The notes below the pieces were generated by a model. The model did no database searches. It was given only the letters and a program-made list of their open reading frames with translations, and was not told the DNA's origin. Of a stretch of DNA of 64,000 nt, positions 1 to 8,649 are shown piece by piece (position 1 is the stretch's first letter; each line of letters starts with the position of its first letter). The stretch is from NCBI RefSeq assembly GCF_000829465.1, contig NZ_JXAL01000001.1:496001-560000 (forward strand). Reading direction: 5' to 3'. This DNA comes from Cohnella kolymensis (GTDB lineage Bacteria; Bacillota; Bacilli; Paenibacillales; Paenibacillaceae). The position numbers were made by a program, and so were the translations under genes.

Positions 1-171
1 CGCGCGTACAGGAAGCATCATATGTTTTCCAATAAATCCAGGAGGCTCTTTGAGAGTTAGGACTTTGCCATTCAGAACGATACTTGGAGTTGGCGACTGC
101 CCGTAAGTGATTCCGGCAGTCAAGCACAGCATAAATACAAATACGAAAAGAAAGGTCACCCAATTCTTCAT
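1..171 (-). CDS. stalk-domain (copper amine oxidase N-terminal-like) secreted protein, 5' part only
   Basis: An open minus-strand frame starts with ATG at 171 and runs off the left edge, leaving 57 residues. The start has a GAGGTGA ribosome binding site. The N-terminus is a signal peptide: Lys at position 3, a hydrophobic stretch to about residue 20, then an AGITYGQ-like cleavage region. The following SIVLNGKVL and MLPVRA segments match the start of the stalk domain (copper amine oxidase N-terminal domain, Pfam CuAO-N1-like) common in secreted Paenibacillus proteins. The rest of the protein, and so its role, lies outside the window. A second protein with this domain occurs at 26606-27796. Confidence 0.7.
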   Translation of the reverse strand, partial: MKNWVTFLFVFVFMLCLTAGITYGQSPTPSIVLNGKVLTLKEPPGFIGKHMMLPVRA

Positions 172-281
172 GCTTCACCTCGGGAGTAAAATTTCTACCT
201 TCCTATCGAATAACTATGCGGTAGTTTTCTTGCTTTCCCAACATTAGACGACCAAAGACAACAAAGGTTGCTTTGTAGAAG

Positions 282-334
282 CAAAAAAATGGCACTTTGT
301 CCCGATTATTGACGAATCGGATACAAAGTGCCAT
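282..334 (-). terminator. Rho-independent terminator of the ABC-exporter operon
   Basis: Arms at 289-300 and 323-334 are a perfect 12-bp inverted repeat (ATGGCACTTTGT and its complement), extended inward by CCGATT/AATCGG. Read on the minus strand the stem is followed by seven T (283-289 region). It lies just after the stop of the permease gene at 344. Confidence 0.85.
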
Positions 335-343
335 ATATCCCTG

Positions 344-1603
344 TTAAACCTTATAAGCCTTCATCGCCTTGAACAACTCTTTCATCGAAGGCTTCTTGCC
401 GTACATCAGTACGCCCGCGCGATAAATCTTCGCAGAGATCCATCCGATAAGGAGTACCGACGCCAGCAGAATGCCGATGGCTAACACGACTTCCCACCAC
501 GCGGGATCACCTAAGCCGATTCTCAGGAACATCAGGAACGGTGTGAAAAACGGAATGAATGAGCAGATGACGATAAGTATATGATTCGGATGTGTGAGCC
601 CGAACATCGAAACATAGAATGCCACAACAGTTATGAGAGTGATAGGCATCACCGCTTGCGCCAAATCTTCCGTTCGACTTACGATGGAGCCGACCGCAGC
701 GAATAAAGTCGCATATAGGAAGAAACCCGTTAAATAGAACAGTACTGCGAATGCTACAAGCGCTGGATCGATCGACTGCAGCTGCACGCCCATCGTTTCT
801 AAAGCTCCAGCGTTCTGCGGCTGCAAAAGATTAAGCAGAAGCGCCCCCAACAATACGACGATTTGCAGCAATCCGATCAGGAACGTGCCGATGATCTTGC
901 CGAACATCTGCTTCAGAGGCGAGACGCTCGTGACGAGGATTTCCATCACCCTGGAGCTCTTCTCCGCAGTAATCTCAGTTGCAATCAGCTGTCCTGTAAT
1001 CATGACCGCCATAAATAACAGAATAATGAGTACATAGGTTAAACCGATCGCCGTGCCTTGCTCTTCCTGAGTTTTACCGGTGTCATCGCCAGAGCTGACC
1101 TGAACCGGGGTTAACTCGACCGGCGCCGCCAACATCGTTCTCTGTGCTTCCGTAATACCTAAATCCTGGACAACCAATTCGTTCTTTGCAGCTTGCAGAC
1201 CCGTTAACAGCGATGGAAACGCTCCCGAACCCAGCGCACTGTCCGAGTTGTAGGTTGTCTTCGGAAAATGGATGACCGGATCGTCAACGAAGGTGAGATA
1301 GCCGTCAATATTGCCGTCCGTCAGCGTTTGTTTAAGCACCGATTCCGATTGATAAGCTTGAAGGGCAACTTCCGGTTCCTCCTGCGCGGAGTAATACTTT
1401 TGTAAAGCAGCGATGACGGCCGGTTGCTGCCCTTCTACATAACCTACGGCTGCCGGTCCGTTCGAATCGAATTTGCTTAAAATGTACGGCAGATTGCCAA
1501 CGACAACCAGCAATACCGCGAGTACGATGGTGGTGACTATAAAAGCTTTGCTCCTCAGCTTGTTGCGCATTGTAAACGCCATGACGGTCCATATACTATT
1601 CAT
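344..1603 (-). CDS. ABC-2 type transporter permease (YhaP/NatB-like)
   Basis: A 419-residue integral membrane protein with one N-terminal membrane helix (about 18-42), a roughly 150-residue extracytoplasmic domain, then five or six C-terminal helices. This is the usual shape of the NatB/YhaP group of ABC-2 exporter permeases, and the length equals that of Bacillus subtilis YhaP as I recall it. It overlaps the upstream ATPase gene by 4 nt (ATGA), so the two are translationally coupled and should form one exporter. The substrate is unknown; NatAB exports sodium, but that cannot be inferred here. It is the last gene of a five-gene operon ending in the terminator at 282-334. Confidence 0.85.
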   Translation of the reverse strand: MNSIWTVMAFTMRNKLRSKAFIVTTIVLAVLLVVVGNLPYILSKFDSNGPAAVGYVEGQQPAVIAALQKYYSAQEEPEVALQAYQSESVLKQTLTDGNIDGYLTFVDDPVIHFPKTTYNSDSALGSGAFPSLLTGLQAAKNELVVQDLGITEAQRTMLAAPVELTPVQVSSGDDTGKTQEEQGTAIGLTYVLIILLFMAVMITGQLIATEITAEKSSRVMEILVTSVSPLKQMFGKIIGTFLIGLLQIVVLLGALLLNLLQPQNAGALETMGVQLQSIDPALVAFAVLFYLTGFFLYATLFAAVGSIVSRTEDLAQAVMPITLITVVAFYVSMFGLTHPNHILIVICSFIPFFTPFLMFLRIGLGDPAWWEVVLAIGILLASVLLIGWISAKIYRAGVLMYGKKPSMKELFKAMKAYKV

Positions 1604-2502
1604 TGGTTCTCACCTACCGTTTTGATAAAGATTTCGTTTAAGGTCGGCTCCATGACTTCGAACTTCGTCACAGGCCCTTGCGCCAATGCATGCCGCAGTA
1701 TCGCTTGCCCTGCTTCCGGCGACTGCACCTTCAACTCGTAACCGCCATGCTCGTGACGAATGACCCGATTCACGCCGGCTACCGCTTCCAGTCCGTCGAT
1801 CGTGCCATCCGACGCCACAATTACACGTTCCTGCGGGAAACGTTTCTTGATCTCTTTGATCGGTCCCTGCAGCACAGGATTTGATTTATGCATAATTGTA
1901 ATATTGCGGCACAGCTCTTCCACATGCTCCATCCGGTGGGTGGAGAACAAGATGCTGGTTCCATTATCCCGCAGCTCTTTCACCGTTGCTTTCAGCAGCT
2001 CGACATTCACCGGATCCAGACCGCTGAACGCTTCATCAAGGATTAAGATGCGAGGTCTATGTATAACGGCGGCAATGAACTGGATTTTCTGCTGATTGCC
2101 TTTGGACAGCTCTTCTACCTTTTTGTTGTAATACTCAGGCACTTGGAATTTATCAAGCCAAATCTTTAAGTTCTGTTCGGCATCCTTGCGGGACATACCG
2201 CGCAATTGAGCCAAATAAATAATTTGGTCGCTCACTTTGATTTTCGGATACATGCCTCGCTCTTCCGGCAAATACCCCAGCATGCTCAACTGTTCTTTGC
2301 TGTAGGGTTTTCCTAAATAACGAATGTCGCCGGCATCCGGCAGAATAAGTCCCAAAACCATCCTCATTGTCGTTGTTTTACCTGCGCCGTTCGCGCCCAG
2401 CAATCCGTAAATCTCACCTTCCGAGACTTCGAAACTTAGGCCGTTAACGGCTGTTTTGTCGCCGTAATTCTTGACGACACGCTCTACGATTAACGAATTC
2501 AT
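1600..2502 (-). CDS. ABC transporter ATP-binding protein (YhaQ/NatA-like)
   Basis: A 300-residue nucleotide-binding subunit. Walker A GANGAGKTT is at about residues 36-44, the signature LSKGNQQK near 133, and Walker B ILILDEAF followed by the SGLDP D-loop near 155. A C-terminal accessory region of about 80 residues ends in EPTLNEIFIKTVG, typical of ATPases that pair with ABC-2 permeases. It overlaps both neighbours by 4 nt (next ATPase at 2499, permease at 1603). It probably powers the permease encoded at 344-1603. Confidence 0.88.
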   Translation of the reverse strand: MNSLIVERVVKNYGDKTAVNGLSFEVSEGEIYGLLGANGAGKTTTMRMVLGLILPDAGDIRYLGKPYSKEQLSMLGYLPEERGMYPKIKVSDQIIYLAQLRGMSRKDAEQNLKIWLDKFQVPEYYNKKVEELSKGNQQKIQFIAAVIHRPRILILDEAFSGLDPVNVELLKATVKELRDNGTSILFSTHRMEHVEELCRNITIMHKSNPVLQGPIKEIKKRFPQERVIVASDGTIDGLEAVAGVNRVIRHEHGGYELKVQSPEAGQAILRHALAQGPVTKFEVMEPTLNEIFIKTVGENQ

Positions 2503-3419
2503 CTCCTTGCTTCCTCCTTACGAATTAAACATCCAAGTATATCTTCCAATTCCATCCGCTGTACTCCCAGCACCTGAAATCCGCAAGAACGGCAGTAAGT
2601 CTCCGCCCGCTCCGGCTCATTCACTTCAAGCCGGAACAACCCCGGTCCGGTTTCCGACAATCCTTGAAGCCCAGGTGTCTGCTGCAGCTTCCCGCTGCCG
2701 TCAGAACCCTGTTGCTGCACTGCCAGTACGCGCCAATCGTCGAAAAGCCGGTCTTTCTCATACAAGCCAAGAATACGTCCTCGGTAAATAAATAGGATGT
2801 AGTCCGCCAATCGCCTAACTTCTTCCGTCACATGGGAAGCCAGAATCAACGTTTTGTCCCCGGCTTCCATATAACGTTGCAGTTCCTCGAGCATGACTTT
2901 CCAAGCGAACGGGTCAAGGCCCGAAGACGGCTCATCCAACAGGAGCAGCTCCGGATCATGAGCCATCGCAATGGACAGCTCCACCTTGCGGCGCATTCCC
3001 TTGGACAGCTTGGAAAGCTTCACATTCCCGTCGCCGTCAAAGTGGCGCAGCAGCTTGCGATAGCGTTCCCAGTCCCAAGAGGGATACCATTTGCTGGCGA
3101 ACCGGGCTTTCTCATCGGCGGTAAAGGAGTTCTCATAAGCGTGAGGGTTTTCCGATAAAAACCCGATTCGTGCTTTGAAAGATCCATCGTTTTTGAGATC
3201 CAGGCGTGTTCCCAGAACGGCAGCTTCACCCCTCGTAACAGGCTCCAATCCCAGCAGCATTCGGAACAAGGTGCTCTTGCCGGAGCCATTGGGACCGACA
3301 ATAGCCGTCACCATGCCGCGGGGAATATCACAATCAAGAGGGCCAAGCTGAAATCGATCTCTTTGGAGCCTTACGCCTCGCAGCGTAACCGCATTTGCAG
3401 CATCATCCAAGCCGGTCAT
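2499..3419 (-). CDS. ABC transporter ATP-binding protein (YtrB-like)
   Basis: Second ATPase of the operon, 306 residues from the ATG at 3419. That start overlaps the stop of the GntR gene by 4 nt (ATGA). The frame is open further upstream to 3497, but that part lies inside the GntR gene and is unlikely to be used. Walker A is GPNGSGKST (about residues 42-50), the signature LSKGMRRK near 141 and Walker B LLLLDEPSSGLDP near 160. The pairing with a small GntR regulator is like the B. subtilis ytrA-ytrB start of the ytr cell-envelope-stress operon. Its probable partner is the permease encoded at 3859-4587. Confidence 0.85.
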   Translation of the reverse strand: MTGLDDAANAVTLRGVRLQRDRFQLGPLDCDIPRGMVTAIVGPNGSGKSTLFRMLLGLEPVTRGEAAVLGTRLDLKNDGSFKARIGFLSENPHAYENSFTADEKARFASKWYPSWDWERYRKLLRHFDGDGNVKLSKLSKGMRRKVELSIAMAHDPELLLLDEPSSGLDPFAWKVMLEELQRYMEAGDKTLILASHVTEEVRRLADYILFIYRGRILGLYEKDRLFDDWRVLAVQQQGSDGSGKLQQTPGLQGLSETGPGLFRLEVNEPERAETYCRSCGFQVLGVQRMELEDILGCLIRKEEARR

Positions 3420-3823
3420 GACGGCCCCTCCTTCCTGTCCTTCACTTTTCGCGCAACAATCCGTTGAAAAAGATCTTCCATCTCTTTCACCGTGCATTGC
3501 AGCTGGAGCCCGGTCTCAATAGCCCGCTCCAACTCCTCGGCCACACGGTCCAGTCTATGTTCATCGCGGGCAGCGGAGTCCACCCCCGCCACAAAAGTAC
3601 CCGTACCTTGCCGCGTGCGGATGAGCCCCTCATTTTCCAAGTCCTGATAGACCCTTCGCACCGTTATCGCACTGCATTTCAGAGACATCGCCAGCTCCCG
3701 TATGGATGGAAGCAGTGCGCCTTCCTGCAGCTGGCCGCCGAGAATGAGCCCGCGCAGCTGCACTTCTATCTGATGATATAGGGGTTCCGGACGCTGCTCA
3801 TCAATTCGAATCGGCAGCCACAC
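3416..3823 (-). CDS. GntR-family transcriptional regulator, YtrA type
   Basis: A 135-residue protein with an N-terminal winged-helix GntR domain (PLYHQIEVQLR start, helix-turn-helix around SIRELAMSLKCSAITVRR, wing LIRTRQGTGTFV near residues 65-75). Only about 50 residues follow it, mostly helical. This short C-terminus is the hallmark of the YtrA subfamily, which usually represses its own ABC-transporter operon. The start has the ribosome binding site GAGGTGAGC. Unlike ytr in Bacillus the regulator is the second gene, after a permease. The likely operator is the inverted repeat at 4617-4638. Confidence 0.88.
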   Translation of the reverse strand: MWLPIRIDEQRPEPLYHQIEVQLRGLILGGQLQEGALLPSIRELAMSLKCSAITVRRVYQDLENEGLIRTRQGTGTFVAGVDSAARDEHRLDRVAEELERAIETGLQLQCTVKEMEDLFQRIVARKVKDRKEGPS

Positions 3824-3858
3824 ATGCTCACCTCTTTTCCTTACTCATTCACTTCTTA

Positions 3859-4587
3859 TCAGAAGTTCAATGAACGTTTATTTAAACGGATTAAAGTAGC
3901 GCGATATCCGATCCAGGTTGCCATAAACGACGTCGTAACCAATAAAACAGTTAACAGCGGATAGATTTCGGAACCTGCGGCACGAATAGCGGCTTGAAAC
4001 AGATGAACGTCCCGCCAGGTCAACACCACGGATAAGGCGACCGTGAAGACCATAAACGCCATACAAAACACAACATTCCGCTTTCCGTCGAATCCGAACT
4101 CGAACAAGGTATACAAGGCGTCGATGACAAAGGCATAGCACATCCAAATCAGCCCCGCACCCAACCATTGCAGCACCGAGATATCCGCTCGAAGCTCAGG
4201 TGCGAGTATATATTGAAAAAGTAGAAACGCGATCCCGATGACCGGAAGCATGATCACGGTTTGCAGAATCCTTACCTTAACGATGGCTGACCTGGGAATC
4301 GGCATCGTGAGCCAGTGTGCTATCCGTTTGGAATAGACATCCCCTTTCCAAACCGCGAATACGGTTTTGTTCATCAGCAGCCCGAATGTCGGAAACATCG
4401 TTAAATAAATCCAATCCACAAGACCGTTAAGAAACTCCGGGATTTTCTCATCACTCATTAGGCCGTTAACGGAAAAGCTCATGAAGCCTCCGGTATACAG
4501 AGCGAATAAAAAAGTAACCACAATTCCGATCCATTCCCGCCTCAATAAATAGGAACCAAGATGCCGAATAGCTTGCCGCTGGGTCAA
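3859..4587 (-). CDS. membrane permease subunit of the ABC exporter operon
   Basis: A 242-residue protein with about six predicted membrane helices and no ATPase motif. It is first in the operon, 35 bp before the GntR gene. The start is TTG at 4587 with an AGGGGGCGG ribosome binding site 4-5 nt upstream. By position and shape it should be the membrane partner of the YtrB-like ATPase, but I do not recognise a specific family beyond ABC-2-like permeases. The inverted repeat at 4617-4638 lies 30 bp upstream, where binding of the GntR protein would block transcription. Confidence 0.75.
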   Translation of the reverse strand: MTQRQAIRHLGSYLLRREWIGIVVTFLFALYTGGFMSFSVNGLMSDEKIPEFLNGLVDWIYLTMFPTFGLLMNKTVFAVWKGDVYSKRIAHWLTMPIPRSAIVKVRILQTVIMLPVIGIAFLLFQYILAPELRADISVLQWLGAGLIWMCYAFVIDALYTLFEFGFDGKRNVVFCMAFMVFTVALSVVLTWRDVHLFQAAIRAAGSEIYPLLTVLLVTTSFMATWIGYRATLIRLNKRSLNF

Positions 4588-4616
4588 ACGACCGCCCCCT
4601 GTCGCCTAGTGTTCAT

Positions 4617-4638
4617 GTGTGTATATCAATATACACAC
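4617..4638. promoter_or_regulatory. inverted repeat, probable GntR (YtrA-type) operator
   Basis: Ten-base perfect arms, GTGTGTATAT at 4617-4626 and ATATACACAC at 4629-4638, are separated by CA. It sits in the intergenic region between the ABC-exporter operon (minus) and the CAP-SLH gene (plus). YtrA-type GntR regulators bind A/T-rich palindromes of this sort near their own promoter. Binding has not been shown. The site could affect both divergent genes. Confidence 0.65.
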
Positions 4639-4723
4639 TATAGATGAATAAATTCTAATCGTCAATGCAAAAGGAATGTTTTGCTATTTATCGAACTTAT
4701 TTATTAACACCAAAGAAAGCGAG

Positions 4724-6364
4724 ATGAAACAATTGATTCGCAAGTTTTTATCGGCAACAGCAATAATAGCCATGTTTTTTTCTTTTACCCTGACGCTCAA
4801 TCCGGCCGGCACATCCGCCGCTTCCACATACACCGACAGCGGCTTGCCTATACGTACCGCCCGAGAAGTTGCCTCAATGTGGCAGAATCTTATGCACCCT
4901 GCTGCAGATTTCCGCAATCCTTATATTACAAAGCCTGCCACCGCAACTCCTTATACGCCCGGCACCCTGCGTCCGGATTACATTCAAGACGGTCTGAATG
5001 CCGTGAATTTCTATCGTTTCATCAGCGGCCTGCCGTATGACATTACGACTACTGCCGCGCTTAATCTCAAAGCGCAGCATGGCTCAGTATTGCTGGCAGC
5101 CGGCGACGAATTCAGCCATACGCCCGCGCAGCCTGCGGATATGGCGAATGAGTTTTACAAAATCGGTTACGGCTCGACCTCGAGTGCCAATATTTATGGA
5201 TCTTACGGTTATGTCGATCACATCATGGCCCGTTCCATCGATGCTTATATGGAAGATTCGGACACCTATAACCTGGATCGGGTGGGACATCGCCGCTGGA
5301 TTCTTAACCCCCCGCTGAAGCAGGTCGGACTGGGCTTGGCCGACAGCAAGACGAAATGGACCTACTCTGCGCTGCAGGTGTTCGATGTCAGCCGCTCCGG
5401 GGAAGTAGATTATCGCTATATCGCTTATCCGGCGCCGGGACCTATTCCGAATGAAGTGTTCGAATCCTACTATGCGTGGTCGGTAAGCATTAATCCCGAT
5501 GAGTATGCAACGCCGGCACAAAGCCAAGTCAGTGTGACGGTTAAGAGGGAGCGTGACGGCAGAACATGGGAGCTCGATGCCGGAGTTAGCCAGGTCACGG
5601 CTAAGGGAGCTTATTTTAACGTTGAAAACAGCCATTACGGTACAGGGCCTGCGATCATTTTCCGCCCGGACGGTATTGACGAATATCGTGACGGCGACCG
5701 GTACGAAGTTACCGTTAACGGTCTTAAGACAAGGTACGGAGCCCAGACCTACATTTCGTATGCCGTCGATTTCATAAGCGCTAAGAAATACTTGGCGCCG
5801 CCGGTCACAGAATCGGCACCGTCGCCGATTCCGCTGCCGGATCTGATTACGGTTCCTGGGCCGACGCAGAAGCCTGAACAGATCATCAAGTTCAAGGACA
5901 CTTCCACTCACTGGGCCCGTTTAGCGATCGATTGGGCAGTCAAAAATAAGATTGTGACCGGCTATCCGAACGGAACGTTTCAGCCGGATACATTTGTAAC
6001 TGAAGAAGAGTTTCTCAAAATGTACCTTGAAGCATTGGACGTCAGCGTCCCTTCCAACGCGAGCGGCAGGTGGTCGAATAGCTATTACACCTATGCCGCC
6101 GCTAATAAACTCACCTTGCGCGGAAGCGTGAATACGAAGGCCAGAACGATGCCGATTAACCGTCTGGCGGTGGCAGAGTTGATTGCTTCGTTTGAAGGCT
6201 CTAAACTTACAGGTAGCAAGGCCATTCAATTTGTGCTGGACAACGGCTATTCCAAAGGTAAAACATCCAAAACCGTTAACGGCTATGCCGGAGCCGATAA
6301 GCTCTCCCGCGCGGAAGCTGTCCAGTTCATCAAAAATATAATCGATGTGCGTATGCCATTGTAA
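4724..6364 (+). CDS. secreted CAP/SCP-domain protein with C-terminal SLH repeats
   Basis: A 546-residue protein from the ATG at 4724. It has a signal peptide (KQLIRKF, hydrophobic core, cleavage near AGTSAAS). A CAP (SCP/PR1, YkwD-like) domain follows, visible as VNFYRFISGLP, ALNLKAQHGSVLLAA, DEFSHTP and VGHRRWILNP (about residues 85-220). CAP domains in bacteria are often found in secreted sporulation or cell-wall proteins of unknown activity. After a Pro-rich linker the C-terminus has one clear SLH repeat (FKDTSTHWARLAIDWAVKNK, GYPNGTFQPD) and two degenerate ones, which should hold the protein on the cell-wall polymer. The start codon has only a weak ribosome binding site (AAAGAAAGCGAG). 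Confidence 0.85.
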   Translation: MKQLIRKFLSATAIIAMFFSFTLTLNPAGTSAASTYTDSGLPIRTAREVASMWQNLMHPAADFRNPYITKPATATPYTPGTLRPDYIQDGLNAVNFYRFISGLPYDITTTAALNLKAQHGSVLLAAGDEFSHTPAQPADMANEFYKIGYGSTSSANIYGSYGYVDHIMARSIDAYMEDSDTYNLDRVGHRRWILNPPLKQVGLGLADSKTKWTYSALQVFDVSRSGEVDYRYIAYPAPGPIPNEVFESYYAWSVSINPDEYATPAQSQVSVTVKRERDGRTWELDAGVSQVTAKGAYFNVENSHYGTGPAIIFRPDGIDEYRDGDRYEVTVNGLKTRYGAQTYISYAVDFISAKKYLAPPVTESAPSPIPLPDLITVPGPTQKPEQIIKFKDTSTHWARLAIDWAVKNKIVTGYPNGTFQPDTFVTEEEFLKMYLEALDVSVPSNASGRWSNSYYTYAAANKLTLRGSVNTKARTMPINRLAVAELIASFEGSKLTGSKAIQFVLDNGYSKGKTSKTVNGYAGADKLSRAEAVQFIKNIIDVRMPL

Positions 6365-6385
6365 TCGAGAGGATCATAACTGCTG

Positions 6386-7327
6386 ATGAGACGCAACAAC
6401 AATTCGCCCCGCCGAGTCGGCGGGGCTTTCAAACGAAGCGAGACGCCCGCAAGGAACTACAAGGTTACGGAACCATCGGAGCTTCTTCTTTTTCTATTAA
6501 ACAAGCTGTCTAATCAAGGACGCAATTCGGTGAAGTCCTTGCTTTCGCATGGACAAGTATCCGTTGACGACAAGATCGAGAAGGCTTATAACTATTCGCT
6601 GCAGCCCGGACAGACCGTCACAGTCCGCAAGGATAAGACAGCGGAGGCTCCGCCTTTGATCGGACTTAAGATTCTCCATGAAGACGAAGATCTCATTGTC
6701 GTGCATAAGGACGCCGGATTATTGTCCATCGCGTCTGCGCAGGAAACCGAGTTGACCGCCTATCGGCAGCTCACCGCCCATGTCCGTGCCTCCGATCCCG
6801 GCAGCCGGATATTTGTGCTGCACCGCTTGGATCGGGATACTTCCGGAGTCATGATGTTCGCGAAGAGCGAGAGGATTCAGCAAACGATGCAGAACGGCTG
6901 GAAGGATATCGTACACGAACGTTCGTATGTCGCATTAGTCGAAGGCTCCGTCAAGAAAGCCGAGGGAACCGTCTCTTCCTGGTTAAAGGAAAGCGCAACG
7001 TTAAAAATGTATTCCAGCCCGTACCCGAACGATGGTCAGCACGCGGTCACGCATTACAAATTGCTTCAAGCGAGCCGAGGTTATTCCCTGCTTGAGGTGC
7101 GCCTCGAGACCGGACGCAAAAATCAAATCCGCGTACATATGCAGGACATCGGCCACCCCATCGTCGGCGATAAGAAATACGGCTCCAGAACGAAGCCGAT
7201 CGGAAGGCTGGGTCTTCATGCCCGCGTGCTTGCCTTCACGCATCCGAGTACAGGTAAATTGATGCGTTTCGAGACCGAGATCCCGAAGACGTTCATGAAT
7301 GTGTTCCGGGACCCTGCCCCTAAGTAA
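6386..7327 (+). CDS. RluA-family RNA pseudouridine synthase
   Basis: A 313-residue enzyme that converts uridine to pseudouridine in rRNA or tRNA. An N-terminal S4 RNA-binding domain (about residues 25-80: LLFLLNKLSNQGRNSVKSLL, HGQVSVDD) precedes the catalytic domain. The RluA motif HRLDRDTSG, with the catalytic Asp, is at about residues 147-155. The closing segments RKNQIRVHM and HPIVGDKKYG are also typical. The exact RNA target cannot be told; the S4 arrangement resembles B. subtilis YhcT, YjbO or YlyB. It lies 21 bp after the CAP-SLH gene, probably by chance, and ends 4 bp from the convergent permease gene. Confidence 0.9.
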   Translation: MRRNNNSPRRVGGAFKRSETPARNYKVTEPSELLLFLLNKLSNQGRNSVKSLLSHGQVSVDDKIEKAYNYSLQPGQTVTVRKDKTAEAPPLIGLKILHEDEDLIVVHKDAGLLSIASAQETELTAYRQLTAHVRASDPGSRIFVLHRLDRDTSGVMMFAKSERIQQTMQNGWKDIVHERSYVALVEGSVKKAEGTVSSWLKESATLKMYSSPYPNDGQHAVTHYKLLQASRGYSLLEVRLETGRKNQIRVHMQDIGHPIVGDKKYGSRTKPIGRLGLHARVLAFTHPSTGKLMRFETEIPKTFMNVFRDPAPK

Positions 7328-7331
7328 ATGA

Positions 7332-7760
7332 TTATTTCAGCTTGAAAATAATGACTCCCGCGATCATCACTCCGATGCCGATGATCCGGTTGGCTGACAA
7401 CGCCACCCTCTCTACGCCGAACCAGCCGAGTGTGTCGATCGCCAATGCCGCCAAAAGCTGCGCGATCAGCAAAATCGCGATGGCATACACGGGGCCGATC
7501 GAGCCGACGGAGTGCATGACCGAGTATACGATGAGGACACCCATGCATCCTGTGAGGAGATACATTTTGTTGATCGACTCCAGCTTGCCGAGACTGCCGT
7601 CCTTTAATATCCAGAACAGGATCAGCGACAACAGGAATCCCGTTCCGTGCACCCATGTGTTGGTGAACCAGAAACCGGCTCTCTCGCTGATTCTGACATT
7701 AAATATACTTTGACAAGCAACGACAACACCCGCAATGACGGCGTATATAATACCAAGCAT
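7332..7760 (-). CDS. small DMT-superfamily permease (DUF606/YdcZ type)
   Basis: A 142-residue hydrophobic protein with four or five helices, matching the DUF606 (YdcZ) small permeases of the drug/metabolite transporter superfamily. I chose ATG 7760 because AAGGAATC precedes it; an in-frame ATG at 7775 has no ribosome binding site. It starts 22 bp after the stop of the Crp-family regulator gene, so the two form an operon and the regulator probably controls the permease. The substrate is unknown. Confidence 0.8.
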   Translation of the reverse strand: MLGIIYAVIAGVVVACQSIFNVRISERAGFWFTNTWVHGTGFLLSLILFWILKDGSLGKLESINKMYLLTGCMGVLIVYSVMHSVGSIGPVYAIAILLIAQLLAALAIDTLGWFGVERVALSANRIIGIGVMIAGVIIFKLK

Positions 7761-7782
7761 GATTCCTTCCCCCATTAGCTAT

Positions 7783-8481
7783 TCAATTGTACAAGTTGCC
7801 GTTGGCAAGTTTTTTCAGCTGCTCGATATCTTTCACATAAAGCGAGCCTCTCGTTCTCTCAACCAAGCCTGCAGACACGAACTGCGAGACGACCCGATTC
7901 AAATGCCGGTAGCTGGCCCCCAGAAGCTCCGCGATTTCCGTGAGCTTGGATGTTCTGATTTCCTCAATGTGCGGATGGTCGTTCTCGTCGACGTTAATCG
8001 AAACGAGATAACTGGCGAACCGGGTTTCCAGCGGATAAAGAAGATTCAGGCTCGATGCATTGGAAAATGTATATAACTTTTGGCTTAAATGCTTGATGAT
8101 AAATCGCAAAAATGCGGGATCGTGATACGCAGTTGCCTGCAATTCCTCATATTTGATCGCGATAAACAGACATTCGCCCACCGCTTCTACCGTGCCTTTC
8201 ACTGTGAAGTCGGTTAAAAGCTCCAAATCCCCAACAATAGCGAGCGGTTTATAAAACCGGATGAGAATGGATTTACCGTTGGGCAGCGTCTTATAAACTT
8301 TGAGCTTCCCTTTTACAAGCAGCAACAGCTGATTCATCCGGCCACCGTCCGCGCAGATGATGTCTCCTTTTCCATAAGAGACGAGCTCCATCGCTTGAAC
8401 AGCGCGTTGATCGAATATGCCGCCGAGCTCGTACTGTTCCAACAAGCGCTGCAGTGCTGCCAAGTCTTGCATTCTCTTCAT
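7783..8481 (-). CDS. Crp/Fnr-family transcriptional regulator (YeiL-like)
   Basis: A 232-residue regulator from ATG 8481 (AGGAG, 9-nt spacer). The frame stays open upstream to 8727 but has no supported start there. An N-terminal cyclic-nucleotide-binding fold (about residues 20-130: GDIICADG, LLVKGKLKVYKTLPNGK, VGDLELL) is followed by a C-terminal helix-turn-helix (SKLTEIAELLGASYRHLNRVVSQF, LVERTRGSLYVKD). There is no N-terminal Cys cluster, so it is not a classical Fe-S FNR. It resembles regulators annotated YeiL. A perfect 12-bp palindrome at 8565-8576 is a candidate autoregulatory site. Confidence 0.85.
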   Translation of the reverse strand: MKRMQDLAALQRLLEQYELGGIFDQRAVQAMELVSYGKGDIICADGGRMNQLLLLVKGKLKVYKTLPNGKSILIRFYKPLAIVGDLELLTDFTVKGTVEAVGECLFIAIKYEELQATAYHDPAFLRFIIKHLSQKLYTFSNASSLNLLYPLETRFASYLVSINVDENDHPHIEEIRTSKLTEIAELLGASYRHLNRVVSQFVSAGLVERTRGSLYVKDIEQLKKLANGNLYN

Positions 8482-8564
8482 AACGTCGCGCTCCTGACCG
8501 CGCCGGCAGGCACGAGGTACACCATGATCTCTATCATTGTAAATGAACCGTGCGCCTGCAGAAA

Positions 8565-8576
8565 GGACATATGTCC
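8565..8576. promoter_or_regulatory. palindrome GGACATATGTCC upstream of the Crp-family gene
   Basis: A perfect 12-bp dyad centred about 90 bp upstream of the ATG at 8481. It has the size and symmetry of a Crp/Fnr-family operator, though not the FNR consensus TTGAT-N4-ATCAA. Assigning it to this regulator rests on position only. Confidence 0.4.
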
Positions 8577-8649
8577 CATTTGTAAATAAAAGAAGGGGTT
8601 CCTTGCCGGACCCCTCCTGATCAGAAATAATTGTAATTTTGTACGTATT

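Noticed and set aside
5084-5911. A 275-codon open frame antisense to the CAP-SLH gene
   Set aside because: It has no ribosome binding site and its composition is that of an antisense shadow; the plus strand carries a recognisable domain protein.
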